Origin: an uncultured Roseibium sp.
Lineage (GTDB): Bacteria; Pseudomonadota; Alphaproteobacteria; Rhizobiales; Stappiaceae
Reading direction: 5' to 3'
NCBI RefSeq assembly: GCF_947499295.1
Contig: NZ_CANMNP010000001.1
Coordinates: 434,001 to 498,000 of the forward strand
Length of the DNA stretch: 64,000 bases
This document shows, piece after piece, positions 44,131-53,001 of this stretch. A program made the translations under genes and the position numbers. Each line of letters starts with the position of its first letter. Within the stretch, counting starts at the first letter, position 1. The notes beneath the pieces are model-generated. The model made no database searches and was not told the origin of the DNA. It worked only from the letters and a program-made list of their open reading frames with translations.

Positions 44131-46494
44131 CTAAATTGCCGGGCCTGGCGTCAGACCGCTTACCTTTTCGACAATCGAAGCGGCATCGATGCCAAAATGA
44201 CGATAAAGATCGGAGATCGTCCCGGTCTGACCAAAATGCTCCACCCCGAGCGGGATTGTCTGATGCCCGGCAACTCCGCCAAGCCAGGCAAGCGTCGCAG
44301 GATGCCCGTCGATAACAGTGATCAGGCGGCAGTGGGCCGGCAAATCGCCCATGAGCATCTCAATGTGCGATCTTGCACCGGCATGGCCGCGAGACCGAGC
44401 TCGCTGCGCTGCTGTCCATCCGGCATTCAACCTATCTGCGGACGTAACGCTCAGAACGCCGACATCGCGTCGGTTTCCTGCAAGCAACCCAGCCGCCTTG
44501 ATGGCCTCGGGCGCAACGACACCCTGGTATGCAATTACCACTTCACAGTTCGGCCCCGGTTTGCGCAGCCAATATGCACCATCGATTGCACCTTGTCTGA
44601 AAACGTTGTCTGCGCGATTGACCGGCTGCTCAATCGGATTGGTAGAGAGCCTCAGGTAGACCGAACCGCCGGTTTCGTCGCGAAGCCAGGTACGCTCGTC
44701 CGGGTCCCCTTCCCCATCCCGCTGCAGATAGTCGAAAGACCATTCCATGATCACGGCCAGCTCGTCGGCAAAAGCCGGCTCGAAGGCAGCCAACCCATCC
44801 TGGCTCATACCGATCAGCGGTGTTCCGATTGACTGATGTGCGCCCCCTTCCGGGGCCAGAGTAACCCCGGACGGCGTACCGACGATCATGAAACGGGCAT
44901 CCTGGTAGCAGGCATAGTTGAGTGCATCGAGCCCCCTGCAAACAAACGGATCGTAGACCGTTCCAATCGGAATCAACCGCTCACCAAAGAGCGAATGCGA
45001 CAAACCGGCTGCGCCCAGCAACAGGAACAGGTTCATCTCGGCAATGCCAAGTTCGATATGCTGACCTTCCGGTGTAAATTCCCATTTGGCGGTCGATGGA
45101 ATCCGGTGTTCGATAAAAGCGTCGGCCATGGCGGTACGGGCAAAGAGTTTGCGCCGGTTTACCCAAGGTCCAAGATTGGTGGTCCCCGTCACGTCCGGAG
45201 ACGTTGTCACGATCCGCTGCGCAAGTTCGCTGTCACCTTTCGACAGATCGTCGAGCACTTTGCCGAATGCCATCTGGGAAGAGATTTCCCGATCTGAACT
45301 GAGTTCAATTGGCGGCACATCGATCCTGTCAGCGGTGAAACGCCTTGGTCCCTTGGCAAAGAATGGGACTTCATTCAAAAATCCCTTGAATGCAGCAACA
45401 TCTTCAACCGTTGCAAAGGGCTCCCATTCATCTCCTTCGCCGACCCCCATATGAGCCTGCCAAGCGGCCATCTGGGTCTTGTTCATCAAGCCGCCATGGT
45501 TGTCCTTGTGACCGGCAATCGGTGTGCCCCAACCCTTGATCGTATAGGCGAGGAAACATGTCGGACGGTCGTGGTCAATCGCGTCAAAAGCCGCGGCCAT
45601 TGTCTCGGTGCAGTTGCCTCCAAGGTTTTCCATCAGTGCGGCAAGCCCGTCATCGGACCGACTGTCGATGAGAGCGCTCACTTCGCCCTGGTCGCCGAGG
45701 TCATCCATGAGCCGCTTGCGCCAGACAGCACCTCCCATGAAGGTCAAGGCCGCATAGTCCTGGTTGGAACACGCATCAATCCATTGCTTCAGACTGGCAC
45801 CACCAGGTTCATCGAAGGCTGCCTGCTGCAGAGCGCCGTATTTGACGCGGACGACATCCCAACCAAAGGCGTCGAAGATCTTCTCGACCCGGTCAAACAA
45901 TCCTTCCCGGACAATCCCGTCCAAAGACTGTCGATTGTAATCAATGATCCACCAGCAATTCCTGAGGTCGTTCTTCCAACCTTCCTGAAGTGCTTCGTAG
46001 ACATTGCCTTCGTCCAGCTCAGCATCCCCAACCAATGCCACCATCCGCCCCAAGGTCCGGGCCTTTGACCAGTTCTTTGCAGCTATAAAATCCTGAACGA
46101 GAGAGGCAAACGACGTGATCGCGACACCCAAACCGACTGAGCCGGTTGAAAAATCGACATCATCGATATCCTTTGTGCGGGAAGGATAGGACTGGACACC
46201 ATGAAACCCCCGGAAATTTTTCATTTTTTCCAGGTCTTGATTGCCCATGAGATACTGGATCGCGTGAAACAGCGGCGATGCATGCGGCTTGACGGCAACG
46301 CGGTCTTCGGGACGGAGCGCTGAAAAGTAGAGCGCCGTCATGATCGACACCATCGATGCCGAACTTGCCTGATGCCCACCCACCTTGATGCCATCAGCCT
46401 TTGGCCGAACGTGATTGGCGTTGTGGATCATCCAGTGAGACAGCCACAAAAGCCGCTGCTCGATCGTCTTGAGATGCGCCGTTTTCGATGTCAT
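44131..46494 (-). CDS. mdeB: Homodimeric 2-oxoacid dehydrogenase E1 (AceE/MdeB-like)
   Basis: 787-residue thiamine-diphosphate enzyme of the AceE type. Marks are KVGGHQASSASMVSIMTALYFSAL, the ThDP motif region MVALVGDAELDEGNVYEALQEGWKNDLRNCWWIIDYNRQSLDG, CFLAYTIKGWGTPIAGHKDNHGGLM, and EGQHIELGIAEMNLFLLLGAAGLS. It is shorter than AceE (about 887). No E2 or E3 gene lies nearby. The neighbouring Lrp gene and methionine gamma-lyase reproduce the mdeR-mdeA-mdeB set of Pseudomonas putida, where MdeB oxidises 2-oxobutyrate. ATG 46494 is used because the longer TTG start at 46602 would overlap the divergent Lrp gene. Confidence 0.8.
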   Translation of the reverse strand: MTSKTAHLKTIEQRLLWLSHWMIHNANHVRPKADGIKVGGHQASSASMVSIMTALYFSALRPEDRVAVKPHASPLFHAIQYLMGNQDLEKMKNFRGFHGVQSYPSRTKDIDDVDFSTGSVGLGVAITSFASLVQDFIAAKNWSKARTLGRMVALVGDAELDEGNVYEALQEGWKNDLRNCWWIIDYNRQSLDGIVREGLFDRVEKIFDAFGWDVVRVKYGALQQAAFDEPGGASLKQWIDACSNQDYAALTFMGGAVWRKRLMDDLGDQGEVSALIDSRSDDGLAALMENLGGNCTETMAAAFDAIDHDRPTCFLAYTIKGWGTPIAGHKDNHGGLMNKTQMAAWQAHMGVGEGDEWEPFATVEDVAAFKGFLNEVPFFAKGPRRFTADRIDVPPIELSSDREISSQMAFGKVLDDLSKGDSELAQRIVTTSPDVTGTTNLGPWVNRRKLFARTAMADAFIEHRIPSTAKWEFTPEGQHIELGIAEMNLFLLLGAAGLSHSLFGERLIPIGTVYDPFVCRGLDALNYACYQDARFMIVGTPSGVTLAPEGGAHQSIGTPLIGMSQDGLAAFEPAFADELAVIMEWSFDYLQRDGEGDPDERTWLRDETGGSVYLRLSTNPIEQPVNRADNVFRQGAIDGAYWLRKPGPNCEVVIAYQGVVAPEAIKAAGLLAGNRRDVGVLSVTSADRLNAGWTAAQRARSRGHAGARSHIEMLMGDLPAHCRLITVIDGHPATLAWLGGVAGHQTIPLGVEHFGQTGTISDLYRHFGIDAASIVEKVSGLTPGPAI

Positions 46495-46587
46495 GCCGAT
46501 TTCGTCCAATTCTCTTTTGACGACCAACCTAACGGTCAGTTCGGGCTGGTTTCTTGCTTTTTCATAGTCACCAGGGCTAGAAAATAG

Positions 46588-47085
46588 ATGTATTCGCTTC
46601 AAAAACGGGAAAACCTAGTGGTTTCAGTTAATCTCGATCAGTTTGATATCCAGATCCTGCGTGAATTGCGCGAGAACGGGCGAATTTCCATACAAGACCT
46701 GTCCGAGAAAGTCGGCCTCAGCCCGACACCGGTTGCGCGCAGGCTGCGGCACTTGGAGGAAAATGGTGTGGTCACCGGATACTGCGCCCTGATCGACGAA
46801 ATGAAACTGGGCTACGAAGTGTCGGTGTTCGTATCGGTTCAACTGGACAAACAGGTCGATGTCAGCCTTGAACGCTTCGAGACAGCGATCCAGGGATTTC
46901 CCGAAGTTGTTGATTGCTGGCTGATGACCGGTAACCGCGACTACCTTCTGCGCGTTGCAACCACCGGCCTGGCCAGTTTTGAGACATTCCTGACAGGCAA
47001 GCTCACACGTGTGCCCGGTGTGGCGAACATTGAGAGTTCCATCCCGCTTCGCCGGGTGAAATCCGCTGTTGCCCGGACACCTTGA
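46588..47085 (+). CDS. Lrp/AsnC-family regulator of the methionine-catabolism locus (MdeR-like)
   Basis: 165 residues from the first ATG; a GTG at 46618 would remove a ten-residue polar leader and place the start closer to the usual family beginning. Helix-turn-helix LDQFDIQILRELRENGRISIQDLSEKVGLSPTPVARRLRHLEENGVVTGY and RAM domain VSVFVSVQLDKQ, VDCWLMTGNRDYLLRVATTGL. It lies between mdeB (divergent) and mdeA (convergent, 3 bp apart), so it is placed like MdeR of Pseudomonas, the methionine-responsive activator. Confidence 0.87.
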   Translation: MYSLQKRENLVVSVNLDQFDIQILRELRENGRISIQDLSEKVGLSPTPVARRLRHLEENGVVTGYCALIDEMKLGYEVSVFVSVQLDKQVDVSLERFETAIQGFPEVVDCWLMTGNRDYLLRVATTGLASFETFLTGKLTRVPGVANIESSIPLRRVKSAVARTP

Positions 47086-47088
47086 CCG

Positions 47089-48291
47089 TCAGGCGGCGTC
47101 AGCCACGGTTTCTCTCGGCAGGGCCTGCTGCAAATCCTCCAGAATGTCGTCAACCTCTTCCAACCCAACCGAAAGACGAACCAATCCGTCGCTGATGCCA
47201 TGAGCCGCGCGTTCTTCAGGCGTATAGGTCGAATGCGTCATGGAGGCCGGATGCTGGATCAACGTTTCGGCATCCCCCAGCGACACTGCCCGCTGGATCA
47301 TCTTCAGAGCGTTCATCATGCTGGTGCCGGCATCCAATCCTCCGGTCAGTTCGAAGGCGATCATGCCACCGGGCTGCCGCATCTGCGTTTTTGCAAGATC
47401 ATGCTGCTCAAAGCTCTCAAGCCCCGGGTAAAACACCTTGGAAACTGAGGGCTGTGCCTCCAACCAACGGGCCACTTCTATCGCCGATGACGAATGCCGA
47501 TCCATACGTAAAGCCAGCGTCTTCAGCCCTCGCAAGATTAGCAGTGCGCTGAATGGTGCCATGACCGCACCCGTCATATCCTTCATACCGACAAGCCGGA
47601 TCTCCTGGATCTGTTCCTCCGAGCCAACCACGAGACCGGCAACAACGTCCCCGTGACCGCCCAGATACTTGGTTGCCGAATGCAGAACGATGTCTGCACC
47701 CAGTTCGATGGGACGTGTCAGATAAGGGGTCGCATAGGTGTTGTCGACAATCACGGTCGCACTTGCCTCATGGGCGATTTCGGAAATCTCCTTGATGTCG
47801 ACGAGACGCATATTGGGGTTCGCCGGTGTCTCAAAATAGACAATCCGCGTCTTGTTCGAGATCGCATCGCGCAGTTTCTCCGGATCGGTCATATCCACGT
47901 GCGAGATCTTAATTCCGAACCGAGTCAAGCCGTGGCGCATGAATGCAAATGTGCAGCCGTAGAGCGTCTCATCAACGATGATTTCGTCGCCTGGTGAAAC
48001 GAGTGTCCAAAGAGTTGCGGTAATCGCGCCCATGCCGGAAGACAGCGCCAAACCTGCCTCCGCACCTTCAAGATCGGCAATCCGGCGTTCAAGGAGATCA
48101 AGGGTCGGATTTGAGATGCGGCTATAGATATGCCCGGGCCGTTCGCCCGCGAACATCTCACCGCCTGCTTCTGCGGTTTCAAAGACAAATGTGGAGCTCA
48201 AGTGCAGTGGCGGCGTGAGCGATCCCTCGTTGTCCGAAGGCCGGTAAGCGTGGTGGATCGCTCGGCTGGCAAAACCCTTGTACATGCTCAT
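47089..48291 (-). CDS. mdeA: Methionine gamma-lyase MdeA
   Basis: 400-residue Cys/Met-metabolism PLP enzyme. Lys208 in HSATKYLGGHGD binds PLP, and Cys113 in DETLYGCTFAF is the cysteine that marks methionine gamma-lyases (Cys116 in P. putida; cystathionine enzymes have other residues). DMTGAVMAPF and SLGDAETLIQHPASMTHSTYTPEERAAHGIS also match that enzyme. It cleaves methionine to methanethiol, ammonia and 2-oxobutyrate, the substrate for MdeB. ATG 48291 has GGGAG seven bases upstream. Divergent from a second Lrp-type gene with a perfect dyad between. Confidence 0.92.
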   Translation of the reverse strand: MSMYKGFASRAIHHAYRPSDNEGSLTPPLHLSSTFVFETAEAGGEMFAGERPGHIYSRISNPTLDLLERRIADLEGAEAGLALSSGMGAITATLWTLVSPGDEIIVDETLYGCTFAFMRHGLTRFGIKISHVDMTDPEKLRDAISNKTRIVYFETPANPNMRLVDIKEISEIAHEASATVIVDNTYATPYLTRPIELGADIVLHSATKYLGGHGDVVAGLVVGSEEQIQEIRLVGMKDMTGAVMAPFSALLILRGLKTLALRMDRHSSSAIEVARWLEAQPSVSKVFYPGLESFEQHDLAKTQMRQPGGMIAFELTGGLDAGTSMMNALKMIQRAVSLGDAETLIQHPASMTHSTYTPEERAAHGISDGLVRLSVGLEEVDDILEDLQQALPRETVADAA

Positions 48292-48354
48292 AGTGTTCTC
48301 CCGAATTGCTTTGAAGCAACTTAGGAAAGATTGAGAGGCATTTGATTTCAAAAT

Positions 48355-48382
48355 ATGCTAATTTGGAACATAGAATTAGCAT
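48355..48382. promoter_or_regulatory. Perfect dyad operator between mdeA and lrp
   Basis: ATGCTAATT (48355-48363) and AATTAGCAT (48374-48382) are exact inverse copies with a 10-base spacer, and the flanks continue AAAAT / TTTTC. It lies 64-91 bp upstream of mdeA and 22-49 bp upstream of the divergent Lrp gene. Likely Lrp operator overlapping both promoters. Confidence 0.65.
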
Positions 48383-48403
48383 TTTCTGCCAGAAAAGACA
48401 TTC

Positions 48404-48862
48404 ATGGACGCCAAAGACCGTCAAATCATCCGGGCACTGCAGCGTGACGGACGCATGACCAATCAGGACCTCGCGGACACCGTCAATCTATCGCCGTCTC
48501 CTTGCCTTCGCCGCCTTCGCAATTTGGAGAATTCAGGCGCGATCCGCGGTTTTATGGCCGATGTGGACGCGTCTGCATACGGGCTGCCGATCACCGTCTT
48601 TGTCCGGATCCGGCTGGAGCGCCACAATGAAGAAGACGTTCAGCGTTTCGAGCGGCACGTTCAAACCATCCCGGAGATCCTGGAGTGCCATGTCCTGACC
48701 GGTGCAATGGACTATCAGTTGCGCGTGGTGGTCTCTGATCTGGAAGCCTACGAAACCTTCATTCGAACACGCATCCACCCTATCGGCGGCATTGCCTCGA
48801 TCGACACAAGTTTCGTCTACGGAACGGTGAAAAGGACCGCCGTCTTTCCCCAACTGGACTAA
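48404..48862 (+). CDS. Lrp/AsnC-family regulator divergent from mdeA
   Basis: 152 residues: MDAKDRQIIRALQRDGRMTNQDLADTVNLSPSPCLRRLRNLENSGAI (helix-turn-helix) and TVFVRIRLERHNEED, LECHVLTGAMDYQLRVVVSDLEAY (RAM domain). It is transcribed away from mdeA and most likely controls it. Its stop codon overlaps that of the convergent ABC ATPase gene (CTAA at 48859-48862). Confidence 0.88.
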   Translation: MDAKDRQIIRALQRDGRMTNQDLADTVNLSPSPCLRRLRNLENSGAIRGFMADVDASAYGLPITVFVRIRLERHNEEDVQRFERHVQTIPEILECHVLTGAMDYQLRVVVSDLEAYETFIRTRIHPIGGIASIDTSFVYGTVKRTAVFPQLD

Positions 48863-49917
48863 CGCAAAGACCGCCCGTCTTCTGCGAAAAGATGAACCTT
48901 TTCCGGATCGATGAAGAGACCGACCTCATCTCCTGTGTTGACCGGCACGTGTCCATGTTCGCGAACAAGAAACGGTCCGATCCCGTCGACCTGAACATGG
49001 ATATTTGTGTCCGAACCGAGATGTTCGACCAGTTCGGCCCTACCGCTGAATTGAGCGGCTTCCGATCCTGCCACGTGAATGTGTTCCGGGCGTATTCCAA
49101 GCTCGCTCACACCGGATGCAGGCACGTCTCCTTCGACTTGAATTCTGGTGCCACCGGAAAGTGCAATACTGTCGCCTTTGGCTTCGGCCCGCAGCACATT
49201 CATGGTCGGAGACCCGATGAACTGCGCAACAAACTTGTTTGCCGGCCGCTCGTAAAGGTCGAGCGGTGTTCCGACCTGTTGAATATCGCCTCCATTCAGA
49301 ACCACAATCCTGTCAGCCAGGGTCAATGCCTCAACCTGGTCGTGCGTAACATAGATCATCGTCGCTTCAAGGCGCTGGTGAAGGCGAGCGATTTCAAGAC
49401 GCATCTCAACACGCAAGGCCGCATCCAGGTTCGACAAGGGTTCATCAAAGAGAAATGCGCTGGGGTCGCGAACTATTGCGCGGCCCATTGCAACACGCTG
49501 ACGCTGGCCACCCGAAAGCTGTTTTGGCAGGCGCTCCTTCAATCCCGTCAGACCCAGTGTCTTCGCAGCGCCCTGTATCTTGGACTGACGATCCTCAGCC
49601 GCCGCTTTCCGTATTTCAAGCGAAAAGCCCATGTTTCGAGCAACGTCCATATGCGGATAGAGCGCATAGGACTGGAACACCATGGCCATGTCACGGTCGC
49701 GGGGCGGAACCTCGTTCATGCGCCTGCCATCGATGGTGAATTCACCGCCCGAAATCGGTTCCAATCCGGCGATCATGCGCAACAAGGTAGACTTGCCGCA
49801 GCCGGATGGACCGACCAGCACGATAAACTCGCCGTCTTCGATCGTCAGGTTAATGTCACGCAGGACTTCAACTGAACCATAGGACTTTGCGATGCTTTGC
49901 AGTTCGATACGGGCCAT
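48859..49917 (-). CDS. Carbohydrate-type ABC importer ATP-binding protein (MalK/UgpC family)
   Basis: 352 residues: Walker A GPSGCGKST (about 37-45), Q-loop VFQSYALYPHM, signature LSGGQRQR, Walker B FLFDEPLSNLDA, H-loop VTHDQ, then a C-terminal TOBE domain (RPEHIHV and after). This domain layout marks ATPases of sugar, glycerol-phosphate and similar importers. Last gene of the minus-strand operon that begins with the FCD regulator at 54907; it starts 9 bp after the upstream permease gene. Confidence 0.93.
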   Translation of the reverse strand: MARIELQSIAKSYGSVEVLRDINLTIEDGEFIVLVGPSGCGKSTLLRMIAGLEPISGGEFTIDGRRMNEVPPRDRDMAMVFQSYALYPHMDVARNMGFSLEIRKAAAEDRQSKIQGAAKTLGLTGLKERLPKQLSGGQRQRVAMGRAIVRDPSAFLFDEPLSNLDAALRVEMRLEIARLHQRLEATMIYVTHDQVEALTLADRIVVLNGGDIQQVGTPLDLYERPANKFVAQFIGSPTMNVLRAEAKGDSIALSGGTRIQVEGDVPASGVSELGIRPEHIHVAGSEAAQFSGRAELVEHLGSDTNIHVQVDGIGPFLVREHGHVPVNTGDEVGLFIDPEKVHLFAEDGRSLR

Positions 49918-49926
49918 TTTGAGCTC

Positions 49927-50769
49927 CTATCCCTTGACGGCGCCAGAGGTAAGCCCCTGGACCAGGTAGCGCTGAATGAAAATGAAGAAGAGGCAGGATG
50001 GCACAAGCGCCAGGACACCGGCGGCCATCATCTGTCCCCAGTCGACCGAGAACTTCGAGACGAACGTCAAGAGCCCGACAGGGAATGTCATCGTGTCATT
50101 GGAGTTGATCAACATCAGCGCAAAGAGCAATTCGCTCCATGCCGCTGTGAAGATGAAACCAAGTGTTGCTCCCAGTCCAGGCAGGGTCAGGGGCAGAATG
50201 ATCTTTCGCAGCGCTTCAAACCTCGTGCAGCCGTCAATCATTCCGGCCTCCTCCAGGTCCTTTGGAATGCCGTCGAAAAAGGACTGCATCAGGAATGTGG
50301 CGAAGGGAACATTGAAGGCCGTATAGACGATGATCAGGCTTGTCAGCGAGTTCAGCAATCCGACGGCAGCCACGATCTTGTAGATCGGTGCAATGATCAT
50401 CAGCAGCGGAAACATCTGGGTGATCAACATCAACGCAATTACAAGGCGTTTGCCCCGGAAGTCAAAGCGCGAAAATGCATACCCTGCCGCAGCTGCCACG
50501 CAGGTGGTGATGGCCGCGGTCCCAAGGGACACGATCAGGCTGTTCTTGAAATAGGACAGGAAGTCCGTTGCGATCAGGACCGTTCTGAAATTCTCGAAAG
50601 TGAAACTGCTGGGAACCATCGCGGTTCCTTCCGAGAAAATGAGCTTGTCCGGTGTCACCGCGATTTTCGCCAGCCAATAAAGCGGGAACAGCGCAAAGGT
50701 CAGATAAAAGGCCAGAGCCAGATATTTCCCGGTCACGGCCAAGGGTGAGGACTTGCGAAGCGCACTCAT
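49927..50769 (-). CDS. Sugar-type ABC importer permease, MalG-like
   Basis: 280 residues with six membrane segments. The permease EAA loop is EEAGMIDGCTRFEALRKIILPLTLPGLGATLGFIF, and FPLYWLAKIAVTP plus FENFRTVL near the start are typical of the MalG/UgpE subfamily. It pairs with the MalF-like permease encoded 8 bp upstream. Confidence 0.92.
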   Translation of the reverse strand: MSALRKSSPLAVTGKYLALAFYLTFALFPLYWLAKIAVTPDKLIFSEGTAMVPSSFTFENFRTVLIATDFLSYFKNSLIVSLGTAAITTCVAAAAGYAFSRFDFRGKRLVIALMLITQMFPLLMIIAPIYKIVAAVGLLNSLTSLIIVYTAFNVPFATFLMQSFFDGIPKDLEEAGMIDGCTRFEALRKIILPLTLPGLGATLGFIFTAAWSELLFALMLINSNDTMTFPVGLLTFVSKFSVDWGQMMAAGVLALVPSCLFFIFIQRYLVQGLTSGAVKG

Positions 50770-50777
50770 GACGAACC

Positions 50778-51707
50778 TCAGATCTTGACCAGTCTGCGGC
50801 GCAGAACCAGCAGAATGACAGCGTAAATCAGCAAAAGTACCAGCAAGGCGACCGCAATCGCCGATGCGTAGCCGAAATCGAGTTTCCGGAATGCCGTTGT
50901 GAAGATGTAAGTCGACAGAATCTGCGTTGAGTTGGCGGGGCCTCCACCGGTCATGACAAAAATGAGATCGGCGAAATTCGCGATCCAGATCGTTCTCAGC
51001 ATGACAGTGATGGCAATCATCGGTGCCAGGAACGGCAGGGTGATTTTGGTGAAGCTTTGCCAGGCGGTCGCTCCGTCGATTTCGGCTGCCTCATAGAGTT
51101 CGCCGGGGATCGACTGCAGCGCTGCCAACAGCGTGATGGCAAAAAACGGAATCCCGAACCAGACATTCGCAGTGATAGGGCCCCACATTGCCAGATCCGG
51201 ATCGCCCAAGATATTGTAAGGCTCAGACAAAATGCCGAGCGCGGCCAGCCAGTGCGGCAGCGGCCCAATTGTCGGATTGAACAACCAGGCCCAAGTCAGA
51301 GCTGAAAGAAATGTTGGAACAGCCCATGGCAGGAATACGAGCGCCTGAACCAGCCGTTTGCCGTAAAAATGGGTATTCAAAAGAAGTGCCAGGCCCAAAC
51401 CGAGAAAAAACTGAAAGAAGATCGAACCAAGGGTCCACCAGAAGGTGTTTTTAAGCGCCAACCAGAATTTCCTGTCCGTCCAAAGCGCCTGAAAATTCTC
51501 AGTTCCGACCCAACCGGTCTCGAACGGGCGCAGCAGCGAAACGGATTGAAAGGCATAAGACACGCCAATAACCAATGGCACCAGCATCACAAGTGCGATC
51601 AGAACAAATGCCGGCGAAATATAGAGATACGGTTCGACCAGGTATCGGAAATAGAAAGAAGGCCGCGCCCGGGGTTTCCCGGGCGCAGGTTTAGTAGTCG
51701 ACATCAT
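50778..51707 (-). CDS. Sugar-type ABC importer permease, MalF-like
   Basis: 309 residues with six membrane segments and the EAA loop YEAAEIDGATAWQSFTKITLPFLAPMIAIT. FVLIALVMLVPLVIGVSYAF and WVGTENFQALWTD near the start are typical of MalF/UgpA. Its start overlaps the stop of the binding-protein gene by 4 bp (ATGA), giving coupled translation. Confidence 0.92.
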   Translation of the reverse strand: MMSTTKPAPGKPRARPSFYFRYLVEPYLYISPAFVLIALVMLVPLVIGVSYAFQSVSLLRPFETGWVGTENFQALWTDRKFWLALKNTFWWTLGSIFFQFFLGLGLALLLNTHFYGKRLVQALVFLPWAVPTFLSALTWAWLFNPTIGPLPHWLAALGILSEPYNILGDPDLAMWGPITANVWFGIPFFAITLLAALQSIPGELYEAAEIDGATAWQSFTKITLPFLAPMIAITVMLRTIWIANFADLIFVMTGGGPANSTQILSTYIFTTAFRKLDFGYASAIAVALLVLLLIYAVILLVLRRRLVKI

Positions 51708-52960
51708 TGTGCAGCTTTCCAGCGGGCATATTCTTCGGTCAGAAATTCAGCCCATTTGTCGGCGACTTCCTGAGCGCTGATTTGGCCCAACAAAGCTTCC
51801 TGACTGCTTTCCAAGGCGATGGAATCCGCAAAATATCCAAACTGTTCCAGGTAGGTCGGCATTACCGTCGGCACATACTGGTCACCGTTCAGTGTATCGA
51901 ACCAGCCCTTGAACTGTTCGGTCTTGAAATACGGATCCTGCTCGGCGCCCTCATGGATCGGGATAACGCCCACACGCTTTGCCCATTCCTTGTTTGCCTC
52001 TGGGCTGGCCAGATGCGCAATCAGCTTCCAGGAAAGGTCCTCATTGGACGTCGTGTCAAACATTGCCCAGCCGGCGAAACCGATGGTCGGGAAGGCTTTG
52101 CCTGCCGGCCCAACCGGCATTGGAACAACCGCAAAACTGTCGGCCTCCATGCGCTCGGCCACTGCGATCAGAGCATCAGGATCCTGATCGAGGAATGCGC
52201 AGGTACCCGAATAGAAACCGGCCACAATCTCATTAAAGCCCCAACTCACGGCATCCTTTGGCGCATATCCGTTCTGGTACAGATCGATCAGAAATTGGAT
52301 CCCTTCCACCGAACCGGGCTGATTGAGGGTGCTCTTGCCGTTCTCGTCGAAGAAGGTGTTATTGCCGTTCATGGTGGCGGCCATCATGATCCAGCCATTC
52401 AGACCACCCGGTCCACCACGAAGACAATATCCGTATTTTCCGTCAAGTTCGGACACGGCCTTTGCCGCGGACATGAATTCCGCCATGGTCTTCGGCGGCT
52501 CACCGACACCGGCCTCTTCCAGTAGCTTTTTGTTGTAGAACAGGGCGCGAAGGTAGAAACCGTAAGGGATCATTCGCGCGGTTTTGCCGTCTGTCTGCCG
52601 TCCCATGTCGATTGTTTTTTGGGTCAGCGTTTCGCCGTGCTCCCAATCGGCAATCCGGCTGTTCAGATCGACCAGCTTGTCCTTGTAGATACCGGCCCAG
52701 CGATCCGGCATTTCAACCACGTCAGGAATGTCTCCTCCAGCAACCATGGTTGCAAACTTCTCGAACGCCTGCCCCCAGGGCAGCGACACGATTTCCACCT
52801 CAGTTCCAGGATTGGCGGCTTCGAAAACCTCAACCTGTTGCTGCAGGACCTTGGTTCGCTCCGGGCTGGTGATCACTTCCACCAGTTTCAGACTTTCCGC
52901 GCTCACCGCTGAGCTCGCCATTATGGCAAGTGCGCTAGTTGCTCCTATCAATCCCCTCAT
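51704..52960 (-). CDS. Extracellular solute-binding protein, sugar type (family 1)
   Basis: 418 residues with a signal peptide (MRGLIGATSALAIMASSAVSA). ERTKVLQQQVEVFEAANPGTEVEIVSLPWGQAFEKFATMVAGGDIPDVVEMPDRW is the usual N-terminal lobe of family 1 binding proteins; IGFAGWAMFDTTSNEDLSWKLIAHLASPEANKEWAKRVGVIPIH marks the C-lobe. ATG 52960 is preferred, with GGAG seven bases upstream. The ligand is unknown; the neighbouring PLP gene hints at a sulfur- or amino-containing compound and not a simple sugar. Confidence 0.92.
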   Translation of the reverse strand: MRGLIGATSALAIMASSAVSAESLKLVEVITSPERTKVLQQQVEVFEAANPGTEVEIVSLPWGQAFEKFATMVAGGDIPDVVEMPDRWAGIYKDKLVDLNSRIADWEHGETLTQKTIDMGRQTDGKTARMIPYGFYLRALFYNKKLLEEAGVGEPPKTMAEFMSAAKAVSELDGKYGYCLRGGPGGLNGWIMMAATMNGNNTFFDENGKSTLNQPGSVEGIQFLIDLYQNGYAPKDAVSWGFNEIVAGFYSGTCAFLDQDPDALIAVAERMEADSFAVVPMPVGPAGKAFPTIGFAGWAMFDTTSNEDLSWKLIAHLASPEANKEWAKRVGVIPIHEGAEQDPYFKTEQFKGWFDTLNGDQYVPTVMPTYLEQFGYFADSIALESSQEALLGQISAQEVADKWAEFLTEEYARWKAAQ

Positions 52961-53001
52961 GATCAACTCCACTGTTTGGGGTTTCGTCATAGACACGCCG
53001 C

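Noticed and set aside
48892..49875. 327-codon plus-strand frame antisense to the ABC ATPase
   Set aside because: Shadow of a gene with all ABC ATPase motifs; Cys/His-rich composition typical of antisense frames.
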